Assembly: GCA_045595285.1 (NCBI GenBank)
Contig: JAZOAC010000067.1
Location: forward strand, 5,298-69,297
Source of the DNA: UBA1731 sp045595285
GTDB lineage: Bacteria; Verrucomicrobiota; Kiritimatiellia; RFP12; UBA1067
DNA length: 64,000 bases
Reading direction: 5' to 3'
Program-made: the position numbers and the translations under genes
Notes under the pieces: generated by a model
Told to the model about the DNA's origin: nothing
Seen by the model: only the letters and a program-made list of their open reading frames with translations
The model's database searches: none
Shown: in pieces, positions 7,464-14,450 of the stretch
Layout: each line of letters opens with the position of its first letter
Position numbering within the stretch: position 1 is the first letter of the stretch

Positions 7464-8909
7464 ATGGATATGTCAAAATACATAGGTGAGGCGACTGCCT
7501 ACGACAAGAAATTGATGCTCGAGCGAAAAGAACCGTTGAGTTGGCTCAAGAGTATCAGTGCGTTCGCAAATACCTTTGGTGGCGTGTTGTTGTATGGTGT
7601 GGATAATGACGGTAATCTTGTTGGACTTGAAAATGCCGAGCGCGATGCAGAAGATATCAGCGAAATGATCAAGTGCCTGATGGATCCCGTTCCGGAGTTC
7701 ACCTTGTCACTTCACGAGGAGGATGGTCGTAAGTTCGTCATGGTCTCGGTCAATGCCGGAACCGAGACTCCGTATTACGTGTTTATCAAAGGTCATCGCG
7801 ATGCGTACGTACGAATTGGTAACGAAAGCGTAAAAGCAAACTCAATAGATCTCAAACGACTTGTCCTCAAGGGAGAGAAACGTTCCTGGGATTCATTGCC
7901 GTCGAGCCACAAGCGGGCGAACTTCGCCTTTGAGACGTTGCGGGCTGAATATTTCTCAAGGACGAAGCTGGAGTTTGTGGAAAGTGATTTTGATTCATTC
8001 GGGCTTGTAGAGGGTGGAGGATTGTTGACCAATGCGGGCGCGCTTCTTGCGGATAAGTCTCCCATTCGTCATTCGCGCGTGTTCTGCACACGTTGGAATG
8101 GGCTTACGAAGTCGAACGGAGTGATGGAAGCGTTGGACGATGATGAGTTTTCGGGTGGGTTGCTCAATCTCCTTGATGCCGCTAAAGGATTTGTGAAGGT
8201 AAACTCAAAGACAAAGTGGCGGAAAATGGAAGACGGCAGCGGACGAGTTGAATATCCGGAATATCCATCCGCCGCCGTGGAAGAGGCTATTGTGAATGGC
8301 CTTATACATCGTGACTATCTTGAAATCGGAAGCGAAGTCCACATTGACATGTTTGATGACAGGCTGGAAGTGTATTCGCCCGGCGGAATGGTTAGCGGAG
8401 AGTTTATTCAGTCGCTTGATACTCGTGCCGTCGCTTCAAAGCGCCGCAATCCAGTTATAGCCGATTTGTTCCAGCGTCTCTCGCTCATGGAGCGTCGCGG
8501 CAGCGGATTCGGCAAGATTCTTGATGCGTATCAGTTTGAGTCAGAGAAGCGGGGTCGGTCAATTGTGCCGCAGTTTCGTTCTTCCTCGTCTGAATTCCAT
8601 GTCATCCTTCCGAACTTAAACTACGAGGCACATGAATTGCAGCCCGTGACCGGAATCAATGCAAATGGAGTAGGTGGGGATGCTGAAGTGTCCAACAATC
8701 CCATCTCAACAACCTTAACGGAAGGGCGAAACGCAAAGATCATCATTCGTGCGATAAAGGCTAACGGCCATGTGACGATTGTTGAACTTTGCCGAAAGAC
8801 CCGACTTTCAACAAGCGGCGTCTATAAAACCATTGCGGCCTTGAAGGCGGCAGGAATGATTCGTCGTATCGGCCCGACCAAGGGCGGCTACTGGGAAGTG
8901 GTCGTATAA
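7464..8909 (+). CDS. Schlafen AlbA_2 / RecG-like regulator with winged helix
   Basis: 481 aa. The ATG at 7464 (MDMSKYIGEAT) lies 28 bases after the predicted transcription start, whereas a GTG at 7434 would fall before it. Residues about 1-130 form an AlbA_2 domain (ERKEPLSWLKSISAFANTFGG, then VLLYGVDNDG). The middle resembles the ATP-binding HATPase_c_4 / RecG-like region (PSAAVEEAIVNGLIHRDY, then MERRGSGFGKIL). The C-terminus is a winged helix (VTIVELCRKTRLSTSGVYKT). Such proteins are putative transcriptional regulators or defence-associated factors; the target is unknown. The 3' end overlaps a decayed restriction-modification gene on the other strand. Confidence 0.85.
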   Translation: MDMSKYIGEATAYDKKLMLERKEPLSWLKSISAFANTFGGVLLYGVDNDGNLVGLENAERDAEDISEMIKCLMDPVPEFTLSLHEEDGRKFVMVSVNAGTETPYYVFIKGHRDAYVRIGNESVKANSIDLKRLVLKGEKRSWDSLPSSHKRANFAFETLRAEYFSRTKLEFVESDFDSFGLVEGGGLLTNAGALLADKSPIRHSRVFCTRWNGLTKSNGVMEALDDDEFSGGLLNLLDAAKGFVKVNSKTKWRKMEDGSGRVEYPEYPSAAVEEAIVNGLIHRDYLEIGSEVHIDMFDDRLEVYSPGGMVSGEFIQSLDTRAVASKRRNPVIADLFQRLSLMERRGSGFGKILDAYQFESEKRGRSIVPQFRSSSSEFHVILPNLNYEAHELQPVTGINANGVGGDAEVSNNPISTTLTEGRNAKIIIRAIKANGHVTIVELCRKTRLSTSGVYKTIAALKAAGMIRRIGPTKGGYWEVVV

Positions 8910-9165
8910 TCTGTTCCGTTCGATTTCGTTCCGCGGCATCACGGCAATTTGCAAGAATCTCGGCACGTTTAGCCTCGTTGATGATAAACGCTTCATTGCA
9001 TCCTGTCTTGATGCCGTAGTTGATTTGGATATTCCAATTTTTCAACGGCGTTCCCACAGACTCGATCTTATGCTTGATGCGCTGCTCGATTGGTGAAAGA
9101 ATAACCCACGATTCCGAAGAGGTGAACGCGCACGGCTTGGCGGTCTGCTCCACGAAAACGCTCAT
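8896..9165 (-). pseudogene. internal fragment of a type IIG (Eco57I/TaqI-like) restriction-modification gene
   Basis: The minus-strand frame reads MSVFVEQTAKPCAFTSSESW, then VILSPIEQRIKHKIESVGTP, LKNWNIQINYGIKTGCNEAF and ends its similarity at EQIIRPL near 8896. These segments belong to the region between the methyltransferase and target-recognition parts of class IIG / Eco57I-like enzymes (family: IEQRIKxKIExVGTPLKDWDIxINYGIKTGxNEAFII). The N-terminal methyltransferase motifs and the C-terminal specificity domain are missing. The similarity stops where the regulator gene ends (8909), so an insertion or deletion removed the rest. Its ATG overlaps the recombinase stop by four bases, a fusion that must have arisen by rearrangement. 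Confidence 0.7.
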
Positions 9166-9777
9166 TTGTTAAGTTCCGGCATGAAGTCACGAATGAATCT
9201 TGCAAGTGTGTTTCGATGAACCTTGCATATCCGCGCGATCTTATTGCGCGACTGTCCAAGAGCCGACAACTCACGGATGAGATTCTTTCGCAAATGAAGT
9301 TTGTTTTTTCCCCGGAGCGGTCTTGCGCCCTTTGGGTCGGCCAAGAACAATACCTTCGGCCCGTTTCCTTGCTAAAGCTTCCTTCGTTCGCTGGCTTATC
9401 AGGTTTCGCTCTATTTCGGCGGAGAGACCGAACGCGAAAGCGAGTACCTTCGATTGGATGTCCTCGCCAAGTCGATAGTTGTCCTTGATGGTCCAAACCC
9501 TACACTCCTTGGTCATGCAAATGTTTAGAATCTCCATGATCATGAATAGGTTGCGCCCAAGCCGGGAAAGCTCTGCGCAGATGATCAGATCGTCCTTCTG
9601 GATGCGCTTGAGTAGCTTGCCCAACTCGCGCTTGTTATAGTTCTTGGTACCACTGATGGTCTCTTCAATCCATCCGTCGATTTTCAATTTCTGTCGTTCA
9701 CAGAAATTGTTGATCTCGAACCTCTGGTTCTCGACCGTCTGTTTGTCGCTGCTCACGCGAATGTATCCGTATGTCAT
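9162..9777 (-). pseudogene. serine recombinase (resolvase/invertase) with a +1 frameshift
   Basis: The ATG at 9777 has AAAAAGGAG upstream. The N-terminal catalytic domain is complete: YIRVSSDKQ with the nucleophilic Ser, ELSRLGRN, and AEIERNLISQRTKEALARKR. After GRPKGRKTAPG the frame hits a run of six A residues near 9303-9310 and goes out of frame. Removing one A continues the protein as KNKLHLRKNLIRELSALGQS, then RNKIARICKVHRNTLARF, the helix-turn-helix tail, ending at 9162. The span is 616 nt, one base more than a 204-aa protein needs. It is a pseudogene, a sequencing error or a slippage-controlled gene. It probably mobilised neighbouring DNA. Confidence 0.85.
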
Positions 9778-10048
9778 TTCTTGGCTCCTTTTTGGATTGT
9801 TGTTGTATTCATAATAGATAACGACAATATACACAATGGTTGCAATTCTTGGTGAATGGCTTTTGCATCAATTCCATGTGAAGTGCCTTCAATATGGCGG
9901 TTTGTATTTTTGCGCTCTTGCTTATTCATCATGCACACCTTGCCTCCGGAAAAATCTGATCCGGCGGCAATAAACATCTTATGCCCTGACGCGGCGTTTC
10001 GCTCGCGCGCCATTTCACTACATCACATCCTAATCAGAAAGGACTATT

Positions 10049-10189
10049 ATGAAACTATGTTTATTTCCGCAGTGGGACGATCTTGTGTCCTTCATGCGCA
10101 ACCTATCGCGGCATTCTGCCGCCGATATCTGTCAGCGGAACTTTGTTTGTATAGAAAATCTGACCCTTTGGGAAAATGAGATAAGTTAA
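10049..10189 (+). CDS. possible 46-aa small protein
   Basis: MKLCLFPQWDDLVSFMRNLS... ends LTLWENEIS. AGAAAGGA lies five bases before the ATG, a strong ribosome-binding site, and codon choice looks protein-like. There is no promoter with the usual extended -10 box nearby and no recognised homology. It may be a genuine small gene or the 5' end of a truncated one. Confidence 0.35.
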   Translation: MKLCLFPQWDDLVSFMRNLSRHSAADICQRNFVCIENLTLWENEIS

Positions 10190-10250
10190 AAAGAGTGGGC
10201 GGATATTTGATTAATTGGCATTAGCATCCCATTAAGGGCATGAAGGGATG

Positions 10251-10330
10251 TTGGAATAATTGGGGTGGAACCCTGAAAAAGAGTGATAATTTCGCTTGTG
10301 AATTGGGTTGTTTTATGAAATAGCGTTGTT
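10251..10330 (+). repeat. dispersed repeat copy B
   Basis: Begins TTGGAATAATTGGGG, then TGGAACCCTGAAAAAGAG, then an AT-rich tail with TTGTGAATTGGGTTGTTTTA and GAAATAG. Copy C at 10793-10870 aligns over the whole length with scattered substitutions and a four-base gap. Confidence 0.65.
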
Positions 10331-10366
10331 TGAGAGGTTTATAAGATTTCGTCCACGCCGTAATCT

Positions 10367-10393
10367 TGAGAATCAGTCCAAACCATATTCTCA
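10367..10393 (+). repeat. inverted repeat TGAGAAT...ATTCTCA, copy 2
   Basis: 27 bases with perfect seven-base arms around CAGTCCAAACCAT. It is the counterpart of 7066-7092, and the preceding ATTTCGTCC...GTAATCT is shared as well. Confidence 0.6.
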
Positions 10394-10419
10394 TTGATTC
10401 ACCGTCTCATCAGAAGCGA

Positions 10420-10444
10420 GAGAATTGTTCCGAATTGAATTCTC
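10420..10444 (+). repeat. inverted repeat GAGAATT...AATTCTC
   Basis: Perfect seven-base arms separated by 11 bases. The arms share the GAGAAT/ATTCTC core with the elements immediately before and after it. Confidence 0.6.
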
Positions 10445-10479
10445 ATTTTCGGGATCTGGTCATCCCTCACGTTCTGTGC

Positions 10480-10513
10480 TCAATTCTCACAAATTATAAT
10501 TTGTGAGAATTGA
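10480..10513 (+). repeat. perfect 34-bp palindrome
   Basis: TCAATTCTCACAAATTA is followed at once by its exact reverse complement, with no spacer and no mismatch. The half-site contains ATTCTCA as in the two neighbouring inverted repeats. It could be an operator, a recombinase site or the end of a mobile element. Confidence 0.9.
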
Positions 10514-10673
10514 TGATTCCCGAGTGTTTCGGCAATGGTTTTTGATGGCGCGCCTATCGGGTAAATGGATGGTATGAATCGTTGAAGAAGCGCGGGGTAT
10601 TGATTGCTGTGATTGATCGTTTGGTGCAGAGAGTATTTTGAAGGGTGGGTTTTATGAGGGATGGAGCGGATGC

Positions 10674-10814
10674 ATGAATGCGCCCGCACAGGACATTAGG
10701 GACGACGGTAGCGTTTGGGTGGAGCTTTCGAGGCAGAGGGATGTGCTGTGCGAGAAGATCGATCTTTCGAATCTAGCGGCGCTGCCGGTTGGGCTGAATA
10801 ATTGGGGACCCTAG
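10674..10814 (+). pseudogene. 46-aa frame, likely 5' remnant of a lost gene
   Basis: MNAPAQDIRDDGSVWVELSR, then QRDVLCEKIDLSNLAALPVG and LNNWGP before a TAG. GGAG precedes the ATG at a usable distance. The first 24 bases recur near 7117-7137 (AATGCGCCC...AGGACATT) with a stop codon inside, so the same gene start has been left twice. The frame runs into dispersed repeat copy C, which supplies its stop, which suggests truncation there. Confidence 0.35.
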
Positions 10815-10870
10815 AAAGAGTTGTAATTTATCTTGTAAATCGGGTCGTTTTGTAAAATAGTATGATTTTG
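10793..10870 (+). repeat. dispersed repeat copy C
   Basis: Begins GGGCTGAATAATTGGGGACC, then CTAGAAAGAG and a tail with CTTGTAAATCGGGTCGTTTT and GTAAAATAG. It aligns with copy B base for base apart from scattered substitutions and a four-base gap. Confidence 0.65.
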
Positions 10871-10902
10871 GATAGCAGAGCGACACCATAAGGCATTATA
10901 CA

Positions 10903-10942
10903 AAAAGGTGCGCAGCGGAAGATGCTTTGCTGCGCACCTTTT
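10903..10942. terminator. strong bidirectional terminator hairpin
   Basis: AAAAGGTGCGCAGC pairs perfectly with GCTGCGCACCTTTT across a 12-nt loop. The 14-bp stem with flanking A and T runs would work on either strand. It isolates the DUF4143 gene's promoter region from whatever is transcribed upstream. Confidence 0.85.
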
Positions 10943-11016
10943 GTCCGTTTCTTGCGCAGGGTTTGGGCAGGTGGTGCGCAGAGATGGGTTGGAGGTAGGT
11001 GAGAGATCGTGAAATA

Positions 11017-11085
11017 TGCCGAAGCGCCGAACGAAATTGCGCCAAAACGCCGAATAAAATCACGCCAAAACGCCGAACGGATTGT
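11017..11085 (+). repeat. three 23-bp tandem repeats beside the DUF4143 promoter
   Basis: Units at 11017-11039, 11040-11062 and 11063-11085 share CGCCAAAACGCCGAA followed by an AT-rich end; the first unit is the most divergent. The last unit overlaps the -35 box (11082-11087). The position suggests an operator array. Confidence 0.75.
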
Positions 11086-11110
11086 ATTGTAGTGTGAAAG
11101 GTGATATAAT
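11082..11110 (+). promoter_or_regulatory. promoter of the DUF4143 ATPase, probably leaderless
   Basis: TTGTAT (11082-11087) and TGA-TATAAT (TATAAT at 11105-11110) with a 17-base spacer. Only eight bases separate the -10 box from the ATG at 11119, so transcription should begin at or within two bases of the start codon. Confidence 0.7.
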
Positions 11111-11118
11111 TTTGCGTT

Positions 11119-12396
11119 ATGAAAGATTATAGACCAAGAATAGCTGATGCCTTGTTGGCCGATAAATTGGCCGGTAAGGGTGCTGTTTTGATTGAAGGCC
11201 CAAAGTGGTGTGGCAAGACGACGACTGCGGAGCAGTTTGCCAAGAGCGTTCTTTATATGGCTGATCAGGATTCGCTCAAACGAAATCTTCAGATTGCTGA
11301 TTTCAAGCCAAGTCGGCTTCTTGAGGGTGCAAAGCCCCGTCTTCTAGATGAATGGCAGATTGCCCCGAAGCTTTGGGATGCCGTTCGTTTCTCCGTAGAT
11401 CATACGCCTGGGTTCGGGCATTTCATATTGACGGGTTCGACCGTTCCGGATGAAAGGCGTAACGAGATACAACATAGCGGTACGGGGCGCATCAGCCGGA
11501 TGAAGATGCGACCGATGAGTTTATGGGAGTCGGGCGAATCGTCAGGAACGGTTTCGTTGGGCGATCTTTTTTCGCAAAAGGAATTCGAGGGCGGCGATTC
11601 GTCCCTTTCGTTTGAGGAACTTGCGTTTTTGGTTTGCCGCGGCGGCTGGCCATCCGTCATAGGGATGAAGGGGAAGATAGCTCTTGACCAATCGTATGAT
11701 TATATCGAATCGGTCACCGAGAGCGATATCTCCAAGCCGGACGGAGTTTCACGCGATCCCGATTCGGCTCTCCGGATTATGCACAGCTATGCGAGGCTTC
11801 AGGGAACTCAGGCGGCCTATACTGTGATTCGCGATGACATAGCTCGGCATGAGGCCGATTCGTTCAACGAGGATACGATCGTTTCGTACGTAGGCGCTCT
11901 CAAGAAAATATTCGTCGTGGAGGACATGAAGGCCTGGTGCCCGAGTCTGCGGTGCAAAACACCTGTACGAACCAGCGATACACGCTACTTCATCGACCCG
12001 TCTATCGCCACGGCGTCGATGGGCGTGTCTCCATCGGCGTTAATGGACGATCTGCCCACGTTCGGGTTCATGTTCGAGACGCTTGCCGTTCGTGATCTGC
12101 GTACGTATGCAGAGCCTATCGACGGCAAACTGTATCACTATCTGGACAAAAGCGGCTTAGAGTGTGATATAGTGGTTCATTTGCGTGACGGAAGCTACGG
12201 CCTTGTCGAGGTTAAGCTTGGCGGCGATGCGTTGATCGAGAAGGGCGCGGCTTCCCTGCTTGCGGTTGCCGACAAGATTGATGTTACGCGCATGAAGAAG
12301 CCGTCATTCATGATGGTTCTCGTAGCTGATGGAGATTTCGCCTATCTACGGAAGGATGGGGTCATAGTATGCCCGATTGGGTGTCTCAAACCATGA
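11119..12396 (+). CDS. AAA_14 / DUF4143 family ATPase
   Basis: 425 aa. The Walker A motif GPKWCGKTTTA is near residues 27-37, followed by RLLDEWQIAPKLWDAVRF (Walker B region) and FILTGSTVPDE (sensor), then RISRMKMRPMSLWESGES, all typical of the AAA_14 domain. The C-terminal DUF4143 half contains SPSALMDDLPTFGFMFETLA and a PD-(D/E)XK-like segment (DKSGLECDIVVHLRDGSY, then GLVEVKLGG). Family members are widespread in accessory regions of anaerobes and have no settled function. No ribosome-binding site is visible and the -10 box is only eight bases upstream, so translation is probably leaderless. Three 23-bp repeats abut the promoter. Confidence 0.88.
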   Translation: MKDYRPRIADALLADKLAGKGAVLIEGPKWCGKTTTAEQFAKSVLYMADQDSLKRNLQIADFKPSRLLEGAKPRLLDEWQIAPKLWDAVRFSVDHTPGFGHFILTGSTVPDERRNEIQHSGTGRISRMKMRPMSLWESGESSGTVSLGDLFSQKEFEGGDSSLSFEELAFLVCRGGWPSVIGMKGKIALDQSYDYIESVTESDISKPDGVSRDPDSALRIMHSYARLQGTQAAYTVIRDDIARHEADSFNEDTIVSYVGALKKIFVVEDMKAWCPSLRCKTPVRTSDTRYFIDPSIATASMGVSPSALMDDLPTFGFMFETLAVRDLRTYAEPIDGKLYHYLDKSGLECDIVVHLRDGSYGLVEVKLGGDALIEKGAASLLAVADKIDVTRMKKPSFMMVLVADGDFAYLRKDGVIVCPIGCLKP

Positions 12397-12452
12397 TATG
12401 GCGATAATGAGGATTTTCGGTTCTTTACTGTTGAAATAGGGTGAGGAAATCA

Positions 12453-12518
12453 GTGGAATAATTGGAATGATAGGGGAGGAATCCTGGAAAGAGTTTGATT
12501 TATGGAGTGTATTTGATG
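12453..12518 (+). repeat. dispersed repeat copy D (partial)
   Basis: GGAATAATTGG, then GGGGAGGAATCCTGGAAAGA and GTTTGATTTA. It matches copies B and C in its first part and ends at the group II intron boundary at 12518/12519. Confidence 0.5.
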
Positions 12519-13500
12519 GTGCGCCAAGTAAAGTTCGATAGCGACTTGCGAAATGAAAGGAGTTCGCACTGACAAGAAATCGACAGTCAGTTAGGAAGAC
12601 AGGCGGCATGAGGGGCGACCCGAATGTCGAAGCCCTGTCCTACAAACAGGTGAGCCGCAGCGTAAGCGAGTCCTTGCTGTTAAGTCTCGATAACTCCAAA
12701 GGTCCATGCGGCCAACGTGTCATATTGCGTGAAGCCGAAAAGAAGCGTCGGAGTCGATTTGCGGCGGAAATCAAATCGGGGAAGAATCAAGTCTATGATG
12801 CGGACTTGTCGTCCTATTTCGATACGATACCGCACGACAAACTGTTTCTTGCCCTGCGCAGACGCATTACGGACAGCGGAGTGCTTTCTCTCATAAGACA
12901 GTGGCTGAAGTCCAACAGCGTCGAGCCGAACGGTGTGCAGAACAGCCCGAAAGGGAGGGGGACGCCGCAGGGCGGAGTGATTTCCCCATTGCTGTCAAAC
13001 ATCTACCTGCATTGGTTCGAGACGTGCGCCATGATGGTTGCCAAGGCAAGACATTACATGACGGGCAGGAGATACCTTGAGTGGTGTCCATCCCCGAAGT
13101 CGGTAAAGAAGGTTTGCAGGAAAGTCAAAGAACAGACGATGCGACGCAAGTTGCTTATGCCTGTAGAGGAAGTGATAAAGCGTCTCAATCTTGTCTTGGA
13201 AGGATGGGGAAGGTACTTCAGGTGCGGGTATCCGTCGCGTCAGTTTGCGAAAGTGAACGCATATGCACGGTATCGCCTGTACAAGTTCCTCAACAGGAAG
13301 AGGCAGCGGCGGTATCGGCTGAAATACGCCGAGACCTACTACGGAGAACTAAAGAAACTCGGGCTTATAGCCCTTACAAGAAAGAGGTATTGCCGATGAA
13401 ATCAGTTTCACACGGGAAGCCGTGTGCGGGAAATCCGCACGCACGGTTCGAAGAGGGGGCATCCGCATCGAAAGAACCGAGGCGGAATGCTCTACTCCAC
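12519..13500 (+). mobile_element. group II intron with large internal deletions
   Basis: The 5' end GTGCGCC at 12519 is the classic intron start and is followed by domain I-like sequence. The 3' end carries a domain V hairpin (about 13418-13450) with the catalytic AGC triad, GCCGTG...CACGGTT stem and GAAA-type loop, then a domain VI-like segment ending CTCTACTCCAC, which fits the 3' AY rule. Total length is 982 nt, less than half of an ORF-bearing intron. Most of domains I-III is missing and the reverse transcriptase lacks its active site, so self-mobility and probably splicing are lost. Confidence 0.85.
12608..13399 (+). pseudogene. ltrA: deleted group II intron reverse transcriptase/maturase
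   Basis: 263 codons. The frame retains RT motifs 3-5a (VYDADLSSYFDTIPHDKL, then GTPQGGVISPLLSNIYLHW) but jumps from there straight to the maturase-side sequence (RYLEWCPSPKSVKKVCRKVK, then VLEGWGRYFRCGYPS). The YADD catalytic box and the following thumb are absent. The N-terminal 60 residues do not match an intact enzyme and derive partly from intron RNA sequence. Full-length proteins are about 400-600 aa, so at least two in-frame deletions have occurred. It encodes no active reverse transcriptase. The QGGVIS box marks it as intron-type and not a diversity-generating RT. Confidence 0.9.
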
Positions 13501-14352
13501 AAGTGTAATGTCAAAAATCCAGACACTGTTCTCATAACAGGAGCCTCGAGCGGCATCGGCGAGGCACTTGCCGTTGAATGTGCGAAACGAGGTACGCGCA
13601 ACATCTTCTTCTGTGGACGAGACGCAGAACGCGTTGCCGCCGTGGTCCGCAAATGTGAAGCGGCCGCAGCAGATAGTGTTTCGGACAAACCTCCAGTCAT
13701 TCGCGGTGAGGTACTTGATGTCACGGATGAAGAGGCTGTCCGCAAATGGATAGAGGAGTGCAATGCGGTGGCGCCGCTTGAGGTTGTGTTCTCCAACGCC
13801 GGGATCGGAACCGGAATCGAAAATGAGGAGAATGTGCGCAGAACATTTGCCACGAATGTCGGCGGCAACCTGAACGTGGTTCTGCCGACGATTGACATTT
13901 TTCGCCGGAATGCCGCCGCAGGTGTCGGCTCGTCCAGACGGCAGATTGTGATAACGGCGAGCATAGCGGGCTATGCACCGCTTTCGACGTGCCCGGCGTA
14001 TGCCGCGACGAAGGCCGCGATGAAGAGCTGGGCACTTTCCCTGCGCGGAATGCTCAAACGCGAGGGGATATGGGTGAATGTGATCTGTCCAGGTTTTATC
14101 CGCTCGCGCATAACCGACCGCAATACATGTCCCATGCCATTTTTCATGGAGGCGGACTGTGCTGTCAAGGTCATGCTCGACCGCGTTGACAGGAATGTGG
14201 GGCTGATAGCGTTCCCGTGGCCGATGCGCTTTGGTGTGTGGCTGATGTCCGCATTGCCGTGGAGAGTCTCCGAGTTCATATCCGGAATGCTTCCTGAAAA
14301 GACGTCAACCGGAAGATGCAAGGGAAATGAGTCCAAGCGAATAGCGTTTTAG
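13501..14352 (+). CDS. short-chain dehydrogenase/reductase, 5' end interrupted by the intron
   Basis: The frame from 13501 encodes 283 residues: VKNPDTVLITGASSGIGEAL (Rossmann TGxxxGIG), SNAGIG (NAG motif), TASIAGYAPLSTCPAYAATK (Ser, YxxxK catalytic residues) and VICPGFIRS. It is a classical SDR oxidoreductase; the substrate is unknown. No start codon lies between the intron end and the conserved part. The bases just before the intron are TTTGATG, and joining them to 13501 gives ATG AAG TGT AAT GTC in the correct frame, so the intron appears to sit directly after the start codon. Without splicing, translation could begin at the in-frame ATG at 13395 inside the intron, adding 35 residues. Confidence 0.8.
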   Translation, partial: KCNVKNPDTVLITGASSGIGEALAVECAKRGTRNIFFCGRDAERVAAVVRKCEAAAADSVSDKPPVIRGEVLDVTDEEAVRKWIEECNAVAPLEVVFSNAGIGTGIENEENVRRTFATNVGGNLNVVLPTIDIFRRNAAAGVGSSRRQIVITASIAGYAPLSTCPAYAATKAAMKSWALSLRGMLKREGIWVNVICPGFIRSRITDRNTCPMPFFMEADCAVKVMLDRVDRNVGLIAFPWPMRFGVWLMSALPWRVSEFISGMLPEKTSTGRCKGNESKRIAF

Positions 14353-14378
14353 CCATGTGCGGGATTGACGTTTGATTT

Positions 14379-14406
14379 TTGGCAAATGGACAATGTGTGG
14401 TATAAT
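14379..14406 (+). promoter_or_regulatory. promoter of the sugar isomerase lipoprotein gene
   Basis: TTGGCA (14379-14384) and TGG-TATAAT (TATAAT at 14401-14406), 16-base spacer. AGGAGG lies four bases before the ATG at 14451. Confidence 0.75.
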
Positions 14407-14450
14407 GGACGGAATTTTATTTCAATTTATGATGCTATTCAGGAGGATGC

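Larger units (their letters stand above)
9778..11118. other. long intergenic mosaic of short frames, inverted repeats and a terminator
   Basis: 1.34 kb without a full-length gene. From left to right it contains a short frame with good ribosome-binding site (10049-10189), dispersed repeat copy B (10251-10330), three inverted repeats with the half-site TGAGAAT/ATTCTCA (10367-10513), a second short frame (10674-10814), dispersed repeat copy C (10793-10870), a strong terminator hairpin (10903-10942) and three 23-bp tandem repeats next to a promoter (11017-11110). Confidence 0.6.

Noticed and set aside
12608..13399. Reverse transcriptase as part of a diversity-generating retroelement
   Set aside because: The QGGVISPLLSN box, maturase-type tail and downstream domain V show a group II intron enzyme, and its active site is deleted.
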